DNA of 64,000 nt, taken from Pseudomonas bharatica CSV86. Lineage in GTDB: Bacteria; Pseudomonadota; Gammaproteobacteria; Pseudomonadales; Pseudomonadaceae. Below the pieces are notes generated by a model that did not search any database, was not told the origin of the DNA, and saw nothing but the letters and a program-made list of their open reading frames with translations. The stretch lies in contig NZ_AMWJ02000004.1 in the NCBI RefSeq assembly GCF_000319305.2, positions 1 to 64,000 on the forward strand, in the 5' to 3' direction. The position numbers and the translations under genes were made by a program. Positions 46,318 to 56,890 of the stretch are shown here, piece by piece. Position 1 is the stretch's first letter; each line of letters opens with the position of its first letter.

Positions 46318-46563
46318 TCAGGCGGGCTCGGCGACGTTCAGGATGGTCAACAGTTGTTGGGTGGCTTCCGCAGCATCATGGCCAAGCTGCGTCAGGTAGC
46401 CGCCGTCGGGCTGGTCGATCAGTTTCTTTTCATAAAGGCGTTTTGCCGCGGCAATGGTTTGCGGGGCGGCAGTGGCATGGACCTTGAGTCCTTCCTGAGT
46501 GCTGTCCAGGTTGAACAGCGCGAGAATTTCCAGTTCGGCAACCAGCTCGGGGGTGAACGACAT
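46318..46563 (-). CDS. TIGR02647-family small protein
   Basis: 81 residues from the ATG at 46563 (MSFTPELVAELEILALFNL). Winged-helix-like content with LTQLGHDAAEATQQLL at the end; the family is annotated as possibly DNA-binding, without proof. A stretch of about 175 bases between it and cyaA shows no gene. Confidence 0.75.
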   Translation of the reverse strand: MSFTPELVAELEILALFNLDSTQEGLKVHATAAPQTIAAAKRLYEKKLIDQPDGGYLTQLGHDAAEATQQLLTILNVAEPA

Positions 46564-46646
46564 AGATACTCCGACTTCAAGAAAAGGAGGGCGGCACCTC
46601 TGCGGATGCCTGGTCTTGCAGTGTAGTCGCCTTGCCTGGGTTTGCC

Positions 46647-46931
46647 TTATTCCTTCTCGGGCGGCAGCTCCGGCAGGGCGCGCAACGCGGTTTCGTACCA
46701 CTCGGCGTTGAACGGGCGGTCTTCGCCGAGCATGGCATCGATCTCTATCGCCAGCACGTGGGCCATCAGGTTGAGGATGTCGTCGCGCTCATAGCCCACC
46801 AGGGTCAGCTTGTTGAACACGGCCTGGGCGGCCGGCGGCTCGCCGCTTTCAAGCTGGTTTTCAATGGCCTGGATCAGGGTTGATTCGGCGAATGCTTCAT
46901 CGTCGTCGTGGTCGATCTCGTGGTCGCTCAT
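46647..46931 (-). CDS. Conserved small acidic protein, function unknown
   Basis: 94 residues from the ATG at 46931 (MSDHEIDHDDDEAFAES). Mostly helical and acidic, with no catalytic motif. Pseudomonas homologues share this location beside the TIGR02647 gene by recollection; no function is assigned. Confidence 0.7.
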   Translation of the reverse strand: MSDHEIDHDDDEAFAESTLIQAIENQLESGEPPAAQAVFNKLTLVGYERDDILNLMAHVLAIEIDAMLGEDRPFNAEWYETALRALPELPPEKE

Positions 46932-47078
46932 GGTGTGCTCCTTGGGACAAGGGAGCCAGTGTGCCACGGCCTTGCCGGCAATGCCGGGGTATCTGCCGTC
47001 CGCATGATGCTGGTCAGTCGCCTGGCGTTGCGGCTATAACAGCGCGGCCAACCCCTTACGGCCTGGAGGCTGTTCCTC

Positions 47079-47747
47079 ATGCTCAAGCTTCATGGATTCG
47101 CGGTCAGCAACTACTACAACATGGTCAAACTGGCGCTGCTGGAAAAAGGCCTGCCCTTCGAGGAAGTGCTGTTCTTCGGCGGCCAGGTTCCGGATTCGCT
47201 GAAGATCAGCCCGCGCGGCAAGGTCCCGGTGCTTGAGACCGAACAGGGTTTCCTCAGCGAGACCGACATCATCCTCGACTATATCGAGCAGACCCAAGGC
47301 GGCAAGCCGCTGCTGCCGGCCGAGCCTTTCGCCCGGGCCAAGGTCTGGGAGCTGGTCAAGGAAATCGAGCTGTACATCGAGTTGACCGCGCGCGTGTTCT
47401 ACCCGCAGTCCTTCTTTGGCGCCGAAGTACCGGAACCGCTCAAGGCCAAGGCCTGGCCGGAGCTGCTGGCTGGGCTGGCGACCCTCAAGCGCAATGGGCT
47501 GTTCGCGCCTTATGTGGCAGGTGAACGCTTCACCGTGGCGGACCTGTATTTCTTCTTCAGCGTCGATCTGGCCCGGGCGGTGGGCAGGAAGGTATATGGC
47601 GTGGATGTACTGGAAGACTTCCCGCAGGCGGTAGCGCTGCTGGAACTGATCGGGCAGAACCCGCACGTGGCGGCGATCAATGAAGCGAAGGCGGCGATGT
47701 TCCCGACCTTCCTGGAGAAGGTGGTGAAGGCGCGTAGTCAGCAATAA
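47079..47747 (+). CDS. Glutathione S-transferase family protein
   Basis: 222 residues. Thioredoxin-like N-terminal domain (1-78) with GSH-contact motifs PRGKVPVLE and FLSETDIILDYIE, and an all-helical C-terminal domain with the capping-box-like FTVADLYFFF. Residue Ser10/Asn11 region replaces a clear catalytic Cys, so the chemistry is unsure. Confidence 0.85.
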   Translation: MLKLHGFAVSNYYNMVKLALLEKGLPFEEVLFFGGQVPDSLKISPRGKVPVLETEQGFLSETDIILDYIEQTQGGKPLLPAEPFARAKVWELVKEIELYIELTARVFYPQSFFGAEVPEPLKAKAWPELLAGLATLKRNGLFAPYVAGERFTVADLYFFFSVDLARAVGRKVYGVDVLEDFPQAVALLELIGQNPHVAAINEAKAAMFPTFLEKVVKARSQQ

Positions 47748-47763
47748 GGAAGAATACAGGACC

Positions 47764-47858
47764 CTGTGGGAGCTGGCTTGCCAGCGATAGCTGTAGTGAA
47801 TTCACCATAGTTATCGCTGCGGTTCGGCGGTCCGACAAGCCAGCTCCCACAAGGGGCC
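47764..47858. repeat. REP pair with GAATTC-core hairpin; right copy with 18-base replacement
   Basis: Left REP at 47764-47790 is standard. A hairpin around GTGAATTCAC (47787-47817) follows, then the right REP in which GCGGTTCGGCGGTCCGAC replaces GGC. Confidence 0.85.
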
Positions 47859-47865
47859 AGTGTAC

Positions 47866-49260
<1,395 letters not shown>

Positions 49261-49563
49261 GGATTCGCTCGTTGAAGGCGTGAACGGGAAAAAGTGTGCG
49301 GATGATAACAGGGTTGCCGGCCGCCACGGGGCTCGGCGGTCGGTACAAGTGCGGGTTTATGTCGCGCTGGCGGGGGATATTCAACGATTGAACGGCAGTG
49401 TTGCGGCAACCGTCTACAGTTGGACAGAGGATCGGCATTGTTTGCTGTCGACCAGTGAATCTTTAGCCATCGTGCGAGTCAGAGCGTGGGTCGCCGTGAC
49501 GGCCTGTCACCGTGATTGTCCACGTATGCCTTGTGCGAGACTCACGCAGGAATCCAGCGCAAT
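49261..49563. other. argH-algR intergenic region; no algZ/fimS
   Basis: 303 bases with no gene. In P. aeruginosa the sensor gene fimS/algZ (about 1.1 kb) fills this place; here it is absent. A small palindrome TTCAACGATTGAA lies at 49380-49392. Confidence 0.7.
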
Positions 49564-50310
49564 ATGAATGTCCTGATCGTTGATGACGAACCCCAAGCCC
49601 GCGAACGCCTGAGCCGCCTGCTCGGCGAACTGGAGGGCTATACCGTGCTGGAGCCCAGCGCCACCAATGGCGAAGAGGCTTTGGCGCTGATCGATAGCCA
49701 CAAGCCCGACGTGGTCCTGCTCGACATCCGCATGCCCGGCATGGACGGCCTGCAGGTCGCCGCCCGCCTGTGCGAGCGCGAAGCCCCGCCGGCGCTGGTG
49801 TTCTGCACCGCCGAAGATGAGTTCACCCTCGAGGCGTTCAAGGACAGCACCCTCGGCTACGTCTTGAAGCCGGTGCAGAGCGATGCCCTGCACGATGCCC
49901 TGCGCAAGGCCGAGCGCCCCAACCGCACGCAGCTTGCGGCCCTGACCCGCCCGGCCGGAGACAGCGGCAGCGCTCCGCGCAGCCACATCAGCGCGCGGAC
50001 CCGCAAGGGCATCGAGCTGATTCCCCTGGACCAGGTGATCTACTTCATCGCCGACCACAAGTACGTCACCTTGCGCCATGAACACGGCGAGGTCCTTCTG
50101 GATGAGCCGCTGAAGGCGCTGGAGGATGAATTCGGCGAGCGCTTCGTGCGCATCCACCGCAATGCCCTGGTCGCGCGCGACCGTATCGAACGCCTGCAAC
50201 GCACGCCCCTCGGGCATTTCCAGCTGTTCCTCAAAGGTTTGAATGGCGATGCGCTGATCGTCAGCCGCCGGCATGTGGCCGGCGTCCGCAAAATGATGCA
50301 GCAGCTTTAG
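49564..50310 (+). CDS. algR: LytTR response regulator AlgR
   Basis: 248 residues from the ATG at 49564. Receiver domain with phosphorylation site Asp54 (VLLDIRMPGMDG) and switch Lys (YVLKPVQS), then a LytTR DNA-binding domain (about 145-245, FVRIHRNALVARDRI). Governs alginate, type IV pili and c-di-GMP genes in P. aeruginosa. Its partner kinase gene is not adjacent here. Confidence 0.94.
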   Translation: MNVLIVDDEPQARERLSRLLGELEGYTVLEPSATNGEEALALIDSHKPDVVLLDIRMPGMDGLQVAARLCEREAPPALVFCTAEDEFTLEAFKDSTLGYVLKPVQSDALHDALRKAERPNRTQLAALTRPAGDSGSAPRSHISARTRKGIELIPLDQVIYFIADHKYVTLRHEHGEVLLDEPLKALEDEFGERFVRIHRNALVARDRIERLQRTPLGHFQLFLKGLNGDALIVSRRHVAGVRKMMQQL

Positions 50311-50425
50311 GGCGGGGATGGAGCGATCGCGGCCACGGACGGTCACTTCTTTGCTGACATGGATCTGCAAGGGACTTTGATCTAGCTGTTATCATCCGGC
50401 GAATCTATCTCGTACGGATCGTTCC

Positions 50426-51367
50426 ATGTCCACTCGCGAAATCCGCATTGCCACCCGCAAAAGCGCCCTTGCCCTGTGGCAGGCCGAATATGTCAAAGCC
50501 CGCCTGGAACAGGCGCATCCGGGCCTGATCGTGACCCTGGTGCCGATGGTCAGTCGCGGCGACAAGCTGCTCGACTCGCCGTTGTCGAAGATCGGCGGCA
50601 AGGGCCTGTTCGTCAAGGAGCTGGAAACCGCGCTGCTCGAACAGCAGGCGGATATCGCCGTGCACTCGATGAAGGACGTGCCGATGGACTTCCCCGAGGG
50701 CCTTGGCCTGTTCTGCATCTGCGAACGTGAAGACCCGCGCGACGCCTTTGTTTCCAATACCTTCTCCAGCCTCGATGCGCTGCCGGCCGGCAGCATCGTC
50801 GGCACTTCCAGCCTGCGCCGCCAGGCCCAGTTGCTGGCCCGCCGCCCTGACCTGCAGATCCGTTTCCTGCGCGGCAACGTCAACACCCGCCTGGCCAAGC
50901 TGGACGCCGGTGAATACGACGCCATCATTCTTGCGGCTGCCGGGCTGATCCGCCTTGGTTTCGAAGACCGCATCACCGACACCATCAGCGTCGATGACAG
51001 CCTGCCGGCAGGCGGCCAGGGGGCGGTCGGTATTGAATGCCGCAGCGCCGACAGCGAAATCCATACACTCCTGGCGCCACTCCATCACGCCGACACTGCC
51101 GACCGCGTGACGGCCGAGCGGGCACTCAACAAACATCTCAACGGCGGCTGCCAGGTGCCGATCGCCTGCTACGCCGTGCTAGAAGGTGACCAACTGTGGC
51201 TGCGCGGCCTGGTGGGCGAGCCGGCTGGCGGTGCGCTGCTGAACGCGCAAGGCCGGGCCCCCCGTGGCGATGCCGAAACCCTTGGCATACAGGTCGCCGA
51301 AGCGCTGCTGGCCCAGGGCGCCGGCGACATTCTCAAAGCCGTCTATGGCGAGGCCGGTCACCCGTGA
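50426..51367 (+). CDS. hemC: Porphobilinogen deaminase
   Basis: 313 residues. Builds hydroxymethylbilane. Dipyrromethane-binding Cys242 (LNGGCQVPIA), catalytic Asp84 (VHSMKDVP) and GTSSLRRQAQL are present. It overlaps hemD by 4 bases. Confidence 0.96.
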   Translation: MSTREIRIATRKSALALWQAEYVKARLEQAHPGLIVTLVPMVSRGDKLLDSPLSKIGGKGLFVKELETALLEQQADIAVHSMKDVPMDFPEGLGLFCICEREDPRDAFVSNTFSSLDALPAGSIVGTSSLRRQAQLLARRPDLQIRFLRGNVNTRLAKLDAGEYDAIILAAAGLIRLGFEDRITDTISVDDSLPAGGQGAVGIECRSADSEIHTLLAPLHHADTADRVTAERALNKHLNGGCQVPIACYAVLEGDQLWLRGLVGEPAGGALLNAQGRAPRGDAETLGIQVAEALLAQGAGDILKAVYGEAGHP

Positions 51368-52131
51368 CCGCCTGGCGGCTGCTGCTGACCCGGCCGGGCG
51401 AAGAGTGCGCGGCCCTGGCCGCCACCCTGGATGCCGCCGGTGTGTACGGCAGTTGCATGCCTTTGCTCGACATCCAGCCGCTGGCGGTTTCGGAGAAGCA
51501 GCGGGCGTTGGTGCGCAACCTTGATCACTACCGTGCGGTTATCGTGGTGAGCAAGCCGGCAGCCCGCCTGGGGTTGGCGCTGTGTGCCGAACACTGGTCC
51601 TCGTTGCCGCCGCTGGCCTGGTTCACCGTCGGCGCGGCGACCGCCGCGGTGCTTGAGGAGCAGGGGCTGGAGGTGCATTACCCGCAAGGCGCCGACGACA
51701 GCGAAGCGCTGCTTCGCCTGCCTCGCCTGCAGGCGGCCCTGGCCTGCGCAACGCCGCAGGTGCTGATCATGCGTGGAGAGGACGGCCGCGAACTGCTGGC
51801 CAGCCAGTTGACTGCGCAGGGTGCGCATGTCGACTATCTGCCGCTGTACCGTCGCGGGCTCCCCGACTACCCTGCCAATGCCCTGGTGCAGCGGATCGTA
51901 GCGGAACGCCTGAACGGGGTGGTGGTCAGCAGTGGACAGGGCTTCGAACACCTGCGCGCGCTTGCTGCGCAGGATTGGCCGCGACTGGCGCGGCTGCCCT
52001 TGTTCGTGCCGAGCCCGCGGGTCGCGCAGATCGCCCGACAGGCCGGTGCGCAGAATGTGGTGGATTGCCGTGGCGCCGGTGCCGCGGCTTTGCTGGCGGC
52101 GCTGCAGGAAACCCCTGCACCCGCTTCCTGA
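51364..52131 (+). CDS. hemD: Uroporphyrinogen-III synthase
   Basis: 255 residues from the GTG at 51364, inside the hemC stop (GTGA). Two-lobed HemD fold with VVVSKPAARLGL, WFTVGAATAAVLEEQG, LIMRGEDGRELLA and GVVVSSGQGFEHL. It closes the ring of hydroxymethylbilane made by HemC. Confidence 0.93.
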   Translation: MTAWRLLLTRPGEECAALAATLDAAGVYGSCMPLLDIQPLAVSEKQRALVRNLDHYRAVIVVSKPAARLGLALCAEHWSSLPPLAWFTVGAATAAVLEEQGLEVHYPQGADDSEALLRLPRLQAALACATPQVLIMRGEDGRELLASQLTAQGAHVDYLPLYRRGLPDYPANALVQRIVAERLNGVVVSSGQGFEHLRALAAQDWPRLARLPLFVPSPRVAQIARQAGAQNVVDCRGAGAAALLAALQETPAPAS

Positions 52132-52175
52132 GGCGCTAAGCTGAGGCGACGCGCCTGAAAACAAAGGATGGATAC

Positions 52176-53306
52176 GTGAGCGAAACAGCCTTGCCCAACG
52201 AAGAACAGCAAACGACGTCCGAGGCTTCGACGAATCCTGCGCCTGCGTCTTCCGGGCGTTCCGGAAACGGTCTGGCGGTCCTCGCCCTGCTGCTCGGCGC
52301 CGCAGGTGTGGCAGCCGGTGGCTGGGGGCTGTGGCAGGTGCGGCACCTGCAGCAGGTGAACCAGGACCAGGTCGAGCAGGTTCGCCAGCTCAATCAGCAA
52401 AGCGAGGCCTTGCAAGCCCGCGAGCAGCAGCTATCGGCGCAGCTCGACAGCTTGCCTCCGGCGAGCGAGCTGGAGGACCGCCGCCGCCTGGTCGCGCAAC
52501 TGCAGGGCGACCAGCAACGCCTGAGCCAGCGCCTGGAAACGGTACTGGGCGCCAGCCGCAAGGACTGGCGCCTGGCCGAGGCGGAACACTTGCTGCGGCT
52601 GGCCAGCCTGCGCCTGTCCGCCTTGCAGGACATCGCCAGCGCCCGGGCGCTGGTGGAAGGCGCCGACCAGATCCTGCGCGAGCAGAGCGACCCAGGTTCC
52701 TTCGCGGCCCGCGAGCAACTGGCCCGCAGTCTTGCCGCCTTGAACAGCGTGCAACAGCCGGACCGCACCGGGCTGTTCCTCAAGCTTGCTGCGCTGCGTG
52801 AACAGGTCGTGCAACTCAATGCGCTGGCGCCGGAATTCAAGAACGATGGCGAACCCCTGTTCGGCCTGGGGGCCGGCGCCGACAGTGACAGTCGGTGGGC
52901 GCAGTGGTGGGCGCAGATCTCGCGTTACTTCCGTATCGATTTCAACGCCGATGACAACATTCGTCCGTTGCTCGCCGGGCAGGCCCTTGCCCAGGTGCGC
53001 CTGGCCCTGAGCCTGGCCCTGGAACAGGCGCAGTGGGCAGCGTTGAACGGCGAGGCCAAGGTCTACGGCCAGGCCCTGGATGAAGCGCGCAGCGTGCTGC
53101 TGGGCAGCTTCAACAAGGACAACGAACAGAGCCGGCTGATGCTGGACCAGCTCAACGCGCTGGTGAAGGAACCGGTGACCGTGGTCACGCCGGACCTGGC
53201 TGAAAGCCTGGCCGCCGTCCAGGCCTATCTCGAGCGCCGGCATCTGCCCGCCGAGGAAGCGATCCTGCGCCAGCCGGGTGAGAAAGCCGGGGAGGCGACG
53301 CCATGA
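52176..53306 (+). CDS. hemX: HemX, membrane protein of the hemCDXY operon
   Basis: 376 residues from the GTG at 52176. A disordered N-terminus, one transmembrane helix (about 31-50), a coiled coil (about 55-125) and the HemX domain (KDWRLAEAEHLLRLASLRL). Despite the old label it has no methyltransferase motifs. Overlaps hemY by 4 bases. Confidence 0.88.
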   Translation: MSETALPNEEQQTTSEASTNPAPASSGRSGNGLAVLALLLGAAGVAAGGWGLWQVRHLQQVNQDQVEQVRQLNQQSEALQAREQQLSAQLDSLPPASELEDRRRLVAQLQGDQQRLSQRLETVLGASRKDWRLAEAEHLLRLASLRLSALQDIASARALVEGADQILREQSDPGSFAAREQLARSLAALNSVQQPDRTGLFLKLAALREQVVQLNALAPEFKNDGEPLFGLGAGADSDSRWAQWWAQISRYFRIDFNADDNIRPLLAGQALAQVRLALSLALEQAQWAALNGEAKVYGQALDEARSVLLGSFNKDNEQSRLMLDQLNALVKEPVTVVTPDLAESLAAVQAYLERRHLPAEEAILRQPGEKAGEATP

Positions 53307-54540
53307 AACGCGCCTACATCCTGGTGATCGTGGCGATTGTCGTCGCGACCCTGCTGGGTATCGCCGTAGCCAGGCACACGGGCTACGTGCTGATCGCCTA
53401 TGAGGGTTTCCGCTATGAATCGAGCCTGTGGGCGACCCTGGCGCTGCTGGCAGCCGTGGTTCTGGTCCTGTGGTTGCTCAAGCTGCTTATCGGTCTGGTG
53501 CTGACCTCTACCGGTGTGGTCAATCCATGGTCGCGGCGCAACCGCAGCCGGCGTACCCGGCTCGCCATCGAGCAGGGCCAGCTGGACCTGGCCGAGGGGC
53601 GCTGGGCCAGCGCCCAGCGGCATCTGCATCGTGCTGCCGAGGCCGAGCGCCAACCGCTGCTGTACTACCTCGGCGCGGCCCGTGCGGCCAACGAGCTGGG
53701 GCGCACCGAAGACAGCGACAGCCTGCTGGAACGGGCGCTGGAGCGTCAGCCACAGGCGGAACTGGCGATCGCCCTGACTCATGCGCAGTTGCAGGTCGAT
53801 CGCGGCGACACCGATGCCGCTCTTGAAACCCTGCAGGCCATGCACGAGCGTCACCCGCACAATGTGCAGGTCCTGAGGCAGTTGCAGCGTCTGTATCAGC
53901 AGCGTGGCGACTGGTCGGCACTGATCCGCCTGATGCCGGAACTGCGCAAGGACAAGGTGCTTTCGGCCAAGGAACTGGCGGAACTGGAGCGCCGGGCCTG
54001 GGGCAGAACCTTTCCCTGGCGGCCCAGCGCGAGGACGACGGCCAGGCCGCGCGACAGTCGCTGGAGCGCGCCTGGCAGCAACTGACCAACGCCCAGCGGC
54101 AAGAGCCGCAGTTGGTCCTGGCCTATGCCGAGCAGCTTCGTCAACTTGGCGCGGAAAACGAGGCGGAGGAAATCCTTCGCACTGCCCTCAAGCGCGATTA
54201 TGAGACTCACCTGGCGCGTCTGTACGGGCTGGTGCGCGGCAGCGACCCGGCGAAGCAATTGCAGACCGCCGAAGGCTGGCTCAAGGCCCATCCGCAGGAT
54301 CCCGGCCTGCTGCTGACCCTGGGGCGGCTTAGCCTGCAGAATCGCTTGTGGGGCAAGGCGCGGGATTATCTCGAAGACAGCCTGCGCCTGCAGCGCAACC
54401 CGGAAGCCTGCGCCGAACTGGCTCGCCTGCTGGCCGGCCTGGGTGAGAACGAGCGCAGCAACCAGCTGTTCCAGGAAGGACTTGGTCTGCTCGACGAACG
54501 CCTGCTCGCCCTGCCACTGCCTGACCAAGTGCGGGCTTGA
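53303..54540 (+). CDS. hemY: HemY, TPR membrane protein (one-base frameshift)
   Basis: About 412 residues. Two N-terminal transmembrane helices (5-22 and 42-65) and a HemY_N domain, then tetratricopeptide repeats from about residue 95. The frame breaks near 54002: restoring one G to GGGG gives RAWGQNLSLAAQREDDGQ and continues to the stop at 54540. The two parts together equal a normal HemY. It stands last in hemCDXY; its exact role in haem synthesis is not settled. Confidence 0.87.
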
Positions 54541-54547
54541 CAGCGAT

Positions 54548-54576
54548 CACGGGCTGATCGCCAGGGTCAGCCCGTG
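54548..54576. terminator. Hairpin after hemY
   Basis: Ten-base perfect stem CACGGGCTGA / TCAGCCCGTG, 8 bases after the hemY stop. No T tract follows, so termination is only likely. Confidence 0.45.
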
Positions 54577-54740
54577 AAAAAGGCTCTAGTAGAGGCTTCT
54601 TAGCAGGATTGTGGATTTTTCCTACTGATTTAGGCGAATTTTCCATTAAAAATCAGAGACTTGTCCCTTTAGTCGCTTCTTGAAACAACGAGGCGCTTTC
54701 CTCTACCGTTGCCAAATGTCTTTTCTGCCCTGGTCCTGTC

Positions 54741-55262
54741 ATGCCTCTGGCTTGTCTGCGCTCCTTCTTTTTCCCGGCATTCCTGGCGTCCTTTCTGGTT
54801 CTGTGTGGCTCGTTCTACCTCGAGCTCGGCCTGGGGCTGGCGGCATGTCCGCTGTGCCTGGGGCAACGTTTCCTGCTGGCGACGTTCTCGCTTACCTGCC
54901 TGATGGCGATGCTGCGCGCGCCCGGGCGCATTGGCGCACGCATCTGGCTATGGGCCTGCCTGGGACAGTCGCTGGCCGGTAGCGCACTGGCGGCGCGGCA
55001 TGTAAGGCTGCAAGGGCTGTTTCCATCACCCGAGATTCCGTGCGAGCAGAACCTGGCCTACCTTCTCGAACAGGGAACAGCCAGCCAATGGCTGCATGCC
55101 CTGGTGCTGGGGTCGGCCGAATGCGTGCCGATCACCTGGAGTTTCTTCAGCCTGAGCGTGCCGGAATGGAGCCTGCTGGCGTTCGTCGGGCTGGCCGTGG
55201 CGGTGCTGATTCGCTTGCTGCCGCAACGCCGGCTGAACCTGGCCGATTCCTCGGGGTCATGA
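54741..55262 (+). CDS. dsbH: DsbB-family disulfide bond protein DsbH
   Basis: 173 residues with four transmembrane helices. The first redox pair is in ACPLCLGQ and the second pair in the periplasmic loop (PCEQN and AECVP). Passes electrons from DsbA to quinones. P. aeruginosa has the same gene, dsbH, between hemY and algQ. Confidence 0.9.
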   Translation: MPLACLRSFFFPAFLASFLVLCGSFYLELGLGLAACPLCLGQRFLLATFSLTCLMAMLRAPGRIGARIWLWACLGQSLAGSALAARHVRLQGLFPSPEIPCEQNLAYLLEQGTASQWLHALVLGSAECVPITWSFFSLSVPEWSLLAFVGLAVAVLIRLLPQRRLNLADSSGS

Positions 55263-55489
55263 AAGGGTTGGTCGTCATTTCAAACGGCCGGCGGCGATGG
55301 GTCGCAGGATCAAACACTTGTATGAAACTAGTCGACTGCGTACCTTGAAGCCAAGGGCGTGCGGGAATAATCTCCCTGCACGCATACCGAAAACACTGCT
55401 GCTCAATGCCGTTCTGCCGTTGTTCCTTTTTCATCGCGACTTGCGATATCGGGGCGCAGGGGGCACGACCCTTAAGGGATGAGACCGCC

Positions 55490-55960
55490 ATGTTAGATAG
55501 TTGTCAGAATGCTCAGGAACGCTGGGGTGGGGTTCACAAGCTCATTGACCGCTGGCTGCAGGAGCGAAAGGAGCTGGTCACTGCGTTCCGCGAATTGCGC
55601 GATGCCAAACCGGCATTTGCCGACAAGTCACTCAATGGCCGGTTCTGCGAGATCCTCGTGGATTATGTCTCGGCCTGGCACTTTGAAATCTGGGAACAGT
55701 TGATCAGCGAAGCCAAGGCTTTCGGTGACGATAGCGGCGTGCTCAAGGCGCAAGGGATCGATGAGTTCATCCGTCTCAGCACTGAACAGGCGCTGCAGTT
55801 CAATGATCATTGCAGCAAAGGCGAATGTACCGATCCCGAGCATTTCGCCGAAGAGTTGAAGAAACTGGGCAGCAAGTTGCGTGAGCGCTTCGAACTTGAA
55901 GATGGCCTCATCGACGCGTTGCACACGGCGCACAAGGAAAACGCAGCAGCGCTTGCCTGA
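55490..55960 (+). CDS. algQ: Rsd/AlgQ anti-sigma-70 factor
   Basis: 156 residues from the ATG at 55490. Rsd/AlgQ helical bundle with NAQERWGGVHKLIDRWL and FCEILVDYVSAWHFEIWEQL. Binds RpoD region 4 and shifts RNA polymerase to other sigma factors; affects alginate and siderophores in P. aeruginosa. Confidence 0.93.
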   Translation: MLDSCQNAQERWGGVHKLIDRWLQERKELVTAFRELRDAKPAFADKSLNGRFCEILVDYVSAWHFEIWEQLISEAKAFGDDSGVLKAQGIDEFIRLSTEQALQFNDHCSKGECTDPEHFAEELKKLGSKLRERFELEDGLIDALHTAHKENAAALA

Positions 55961-55974
55961 CGCCGGGCCCTGTA

Positions 55975-56001
55975 ACGTTGCCGACGCTCAGTCGGCAACG
56001 T
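55975..56001. terminator. Hairpin between convergent algQ and fklB
   Basis: Eleven-base perfect stem ACGTTGCCGAC / GTCGGCAACGT with GCTCA loop. It includes the fklB stop codon. No T tract. Confidence 0.5.
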
Positions 56002-56649
56002 CGAGCAATTCGATCTCGAATACCAGTGGCGTGTAGGGGGCGATCAGGTCGCCTGCACCATCGGCGCCATAAGCCTGCCCGGACGGGATCACCAGGCGGT
56101 ATTTCGAGCCCGCCGCCATCTCCGGCAGCGCCGCCTGCCAACCCGCGATCACGCTGTCCAGGTTGAACCACTGGGGCTGGTCGTTCTGGTCGAAGACCGT
56201 GCCGTCCGGCAATTTCCCTACATAACGCACCTTTACCTTGCCGCCCGCTTTCGGCTTGGCGCCCGTGCCTTGCTGCAACAGGCTCATCAGTACGCCATCG
56301 CTCAATTCGCGCACGCCGGCACGGCCGCGTTCGTTGGCGATAAAGCGTCGCTCCGCAGCCAGTGCCTGTTCGACATGGGACTGTGCGGCCGCATCGTTGG
56401 CTTGCTGGTCATGTTGGGCGAGGATGGCATCGATACGTGCCTGGGGCAGGGCAAGTGGTTTGTTCTGGTAAGCCTGCTGCAACCCTTCGATCAGGGCCTG
56501 GAGCTGCAGCCCGGGACTTCCGCACGCAAGCGTTCGCCAAGGCTGGCGCCGAGGCTGTAGGCCAGATCATGATCCGATGCAGCGGCGGATTGTTCCGCAT
56601 GGGCCGGGGGCAGCAGGAAGAATAACGACAGCAGCAAATAGCGCGGCAC
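55988..56649 (-). CDS. fklB: FKBP-type peptidyl-prolyl isomerase (one-base frameshift)
   Basis: About 220 residues from a GTG at 56649. A signal peptide (LLLSLFFLLPPAHA) precedes a dimerisation domain (FKBP_N) and the FKBP domain (VKVRYVGKLPDGTVFDQ, VIAGWQAALPEMAAGSKYRLVIP, YGADGAGDLIAPYTPLVFEIELL). The frame breaks near 56511: restoring one C (GGGCTGCAG to GGGCCTGCAG) gives VPGLQLQALIEGLQQAYQ. Periplasmic chaperone; a consensus error is the likeliest cause of the break. Confidence 0.88.
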
Positions 56650-56890
56650 GGGCTGGCTCCGAAGATGAAAAAAGAAGAGTTGCAGCGGGTTTGATTATGC
56701 CTGTTCGCCGAGGCAAGTTAGTTAATTGTCTGCATTCTGTAACGCAGCAACTACACTTGCCCCCAGCGGCAGCTTCGACAACTTTGCCCAGGCATGCAAC
56801 GCGGCGACTTCTTTACTGTCAACATGCCCTAGCGGCGATAGCAGCACAGGTCTAGTATGAGCCGCAATTTCGTCAGCCAGGAGGAAAGCC

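Noticed and set aside
49380..49392. TTCAACGATTGAA palindrome as an AlgR or other operator
   Set aside because: Only 5-base arms and no match to a known consensus; could be chance.
54590..54740. Possible small RNA before dsbH
   Set aside because: The stretch is AT-rich but shows no convincing promoter-terminator pair.
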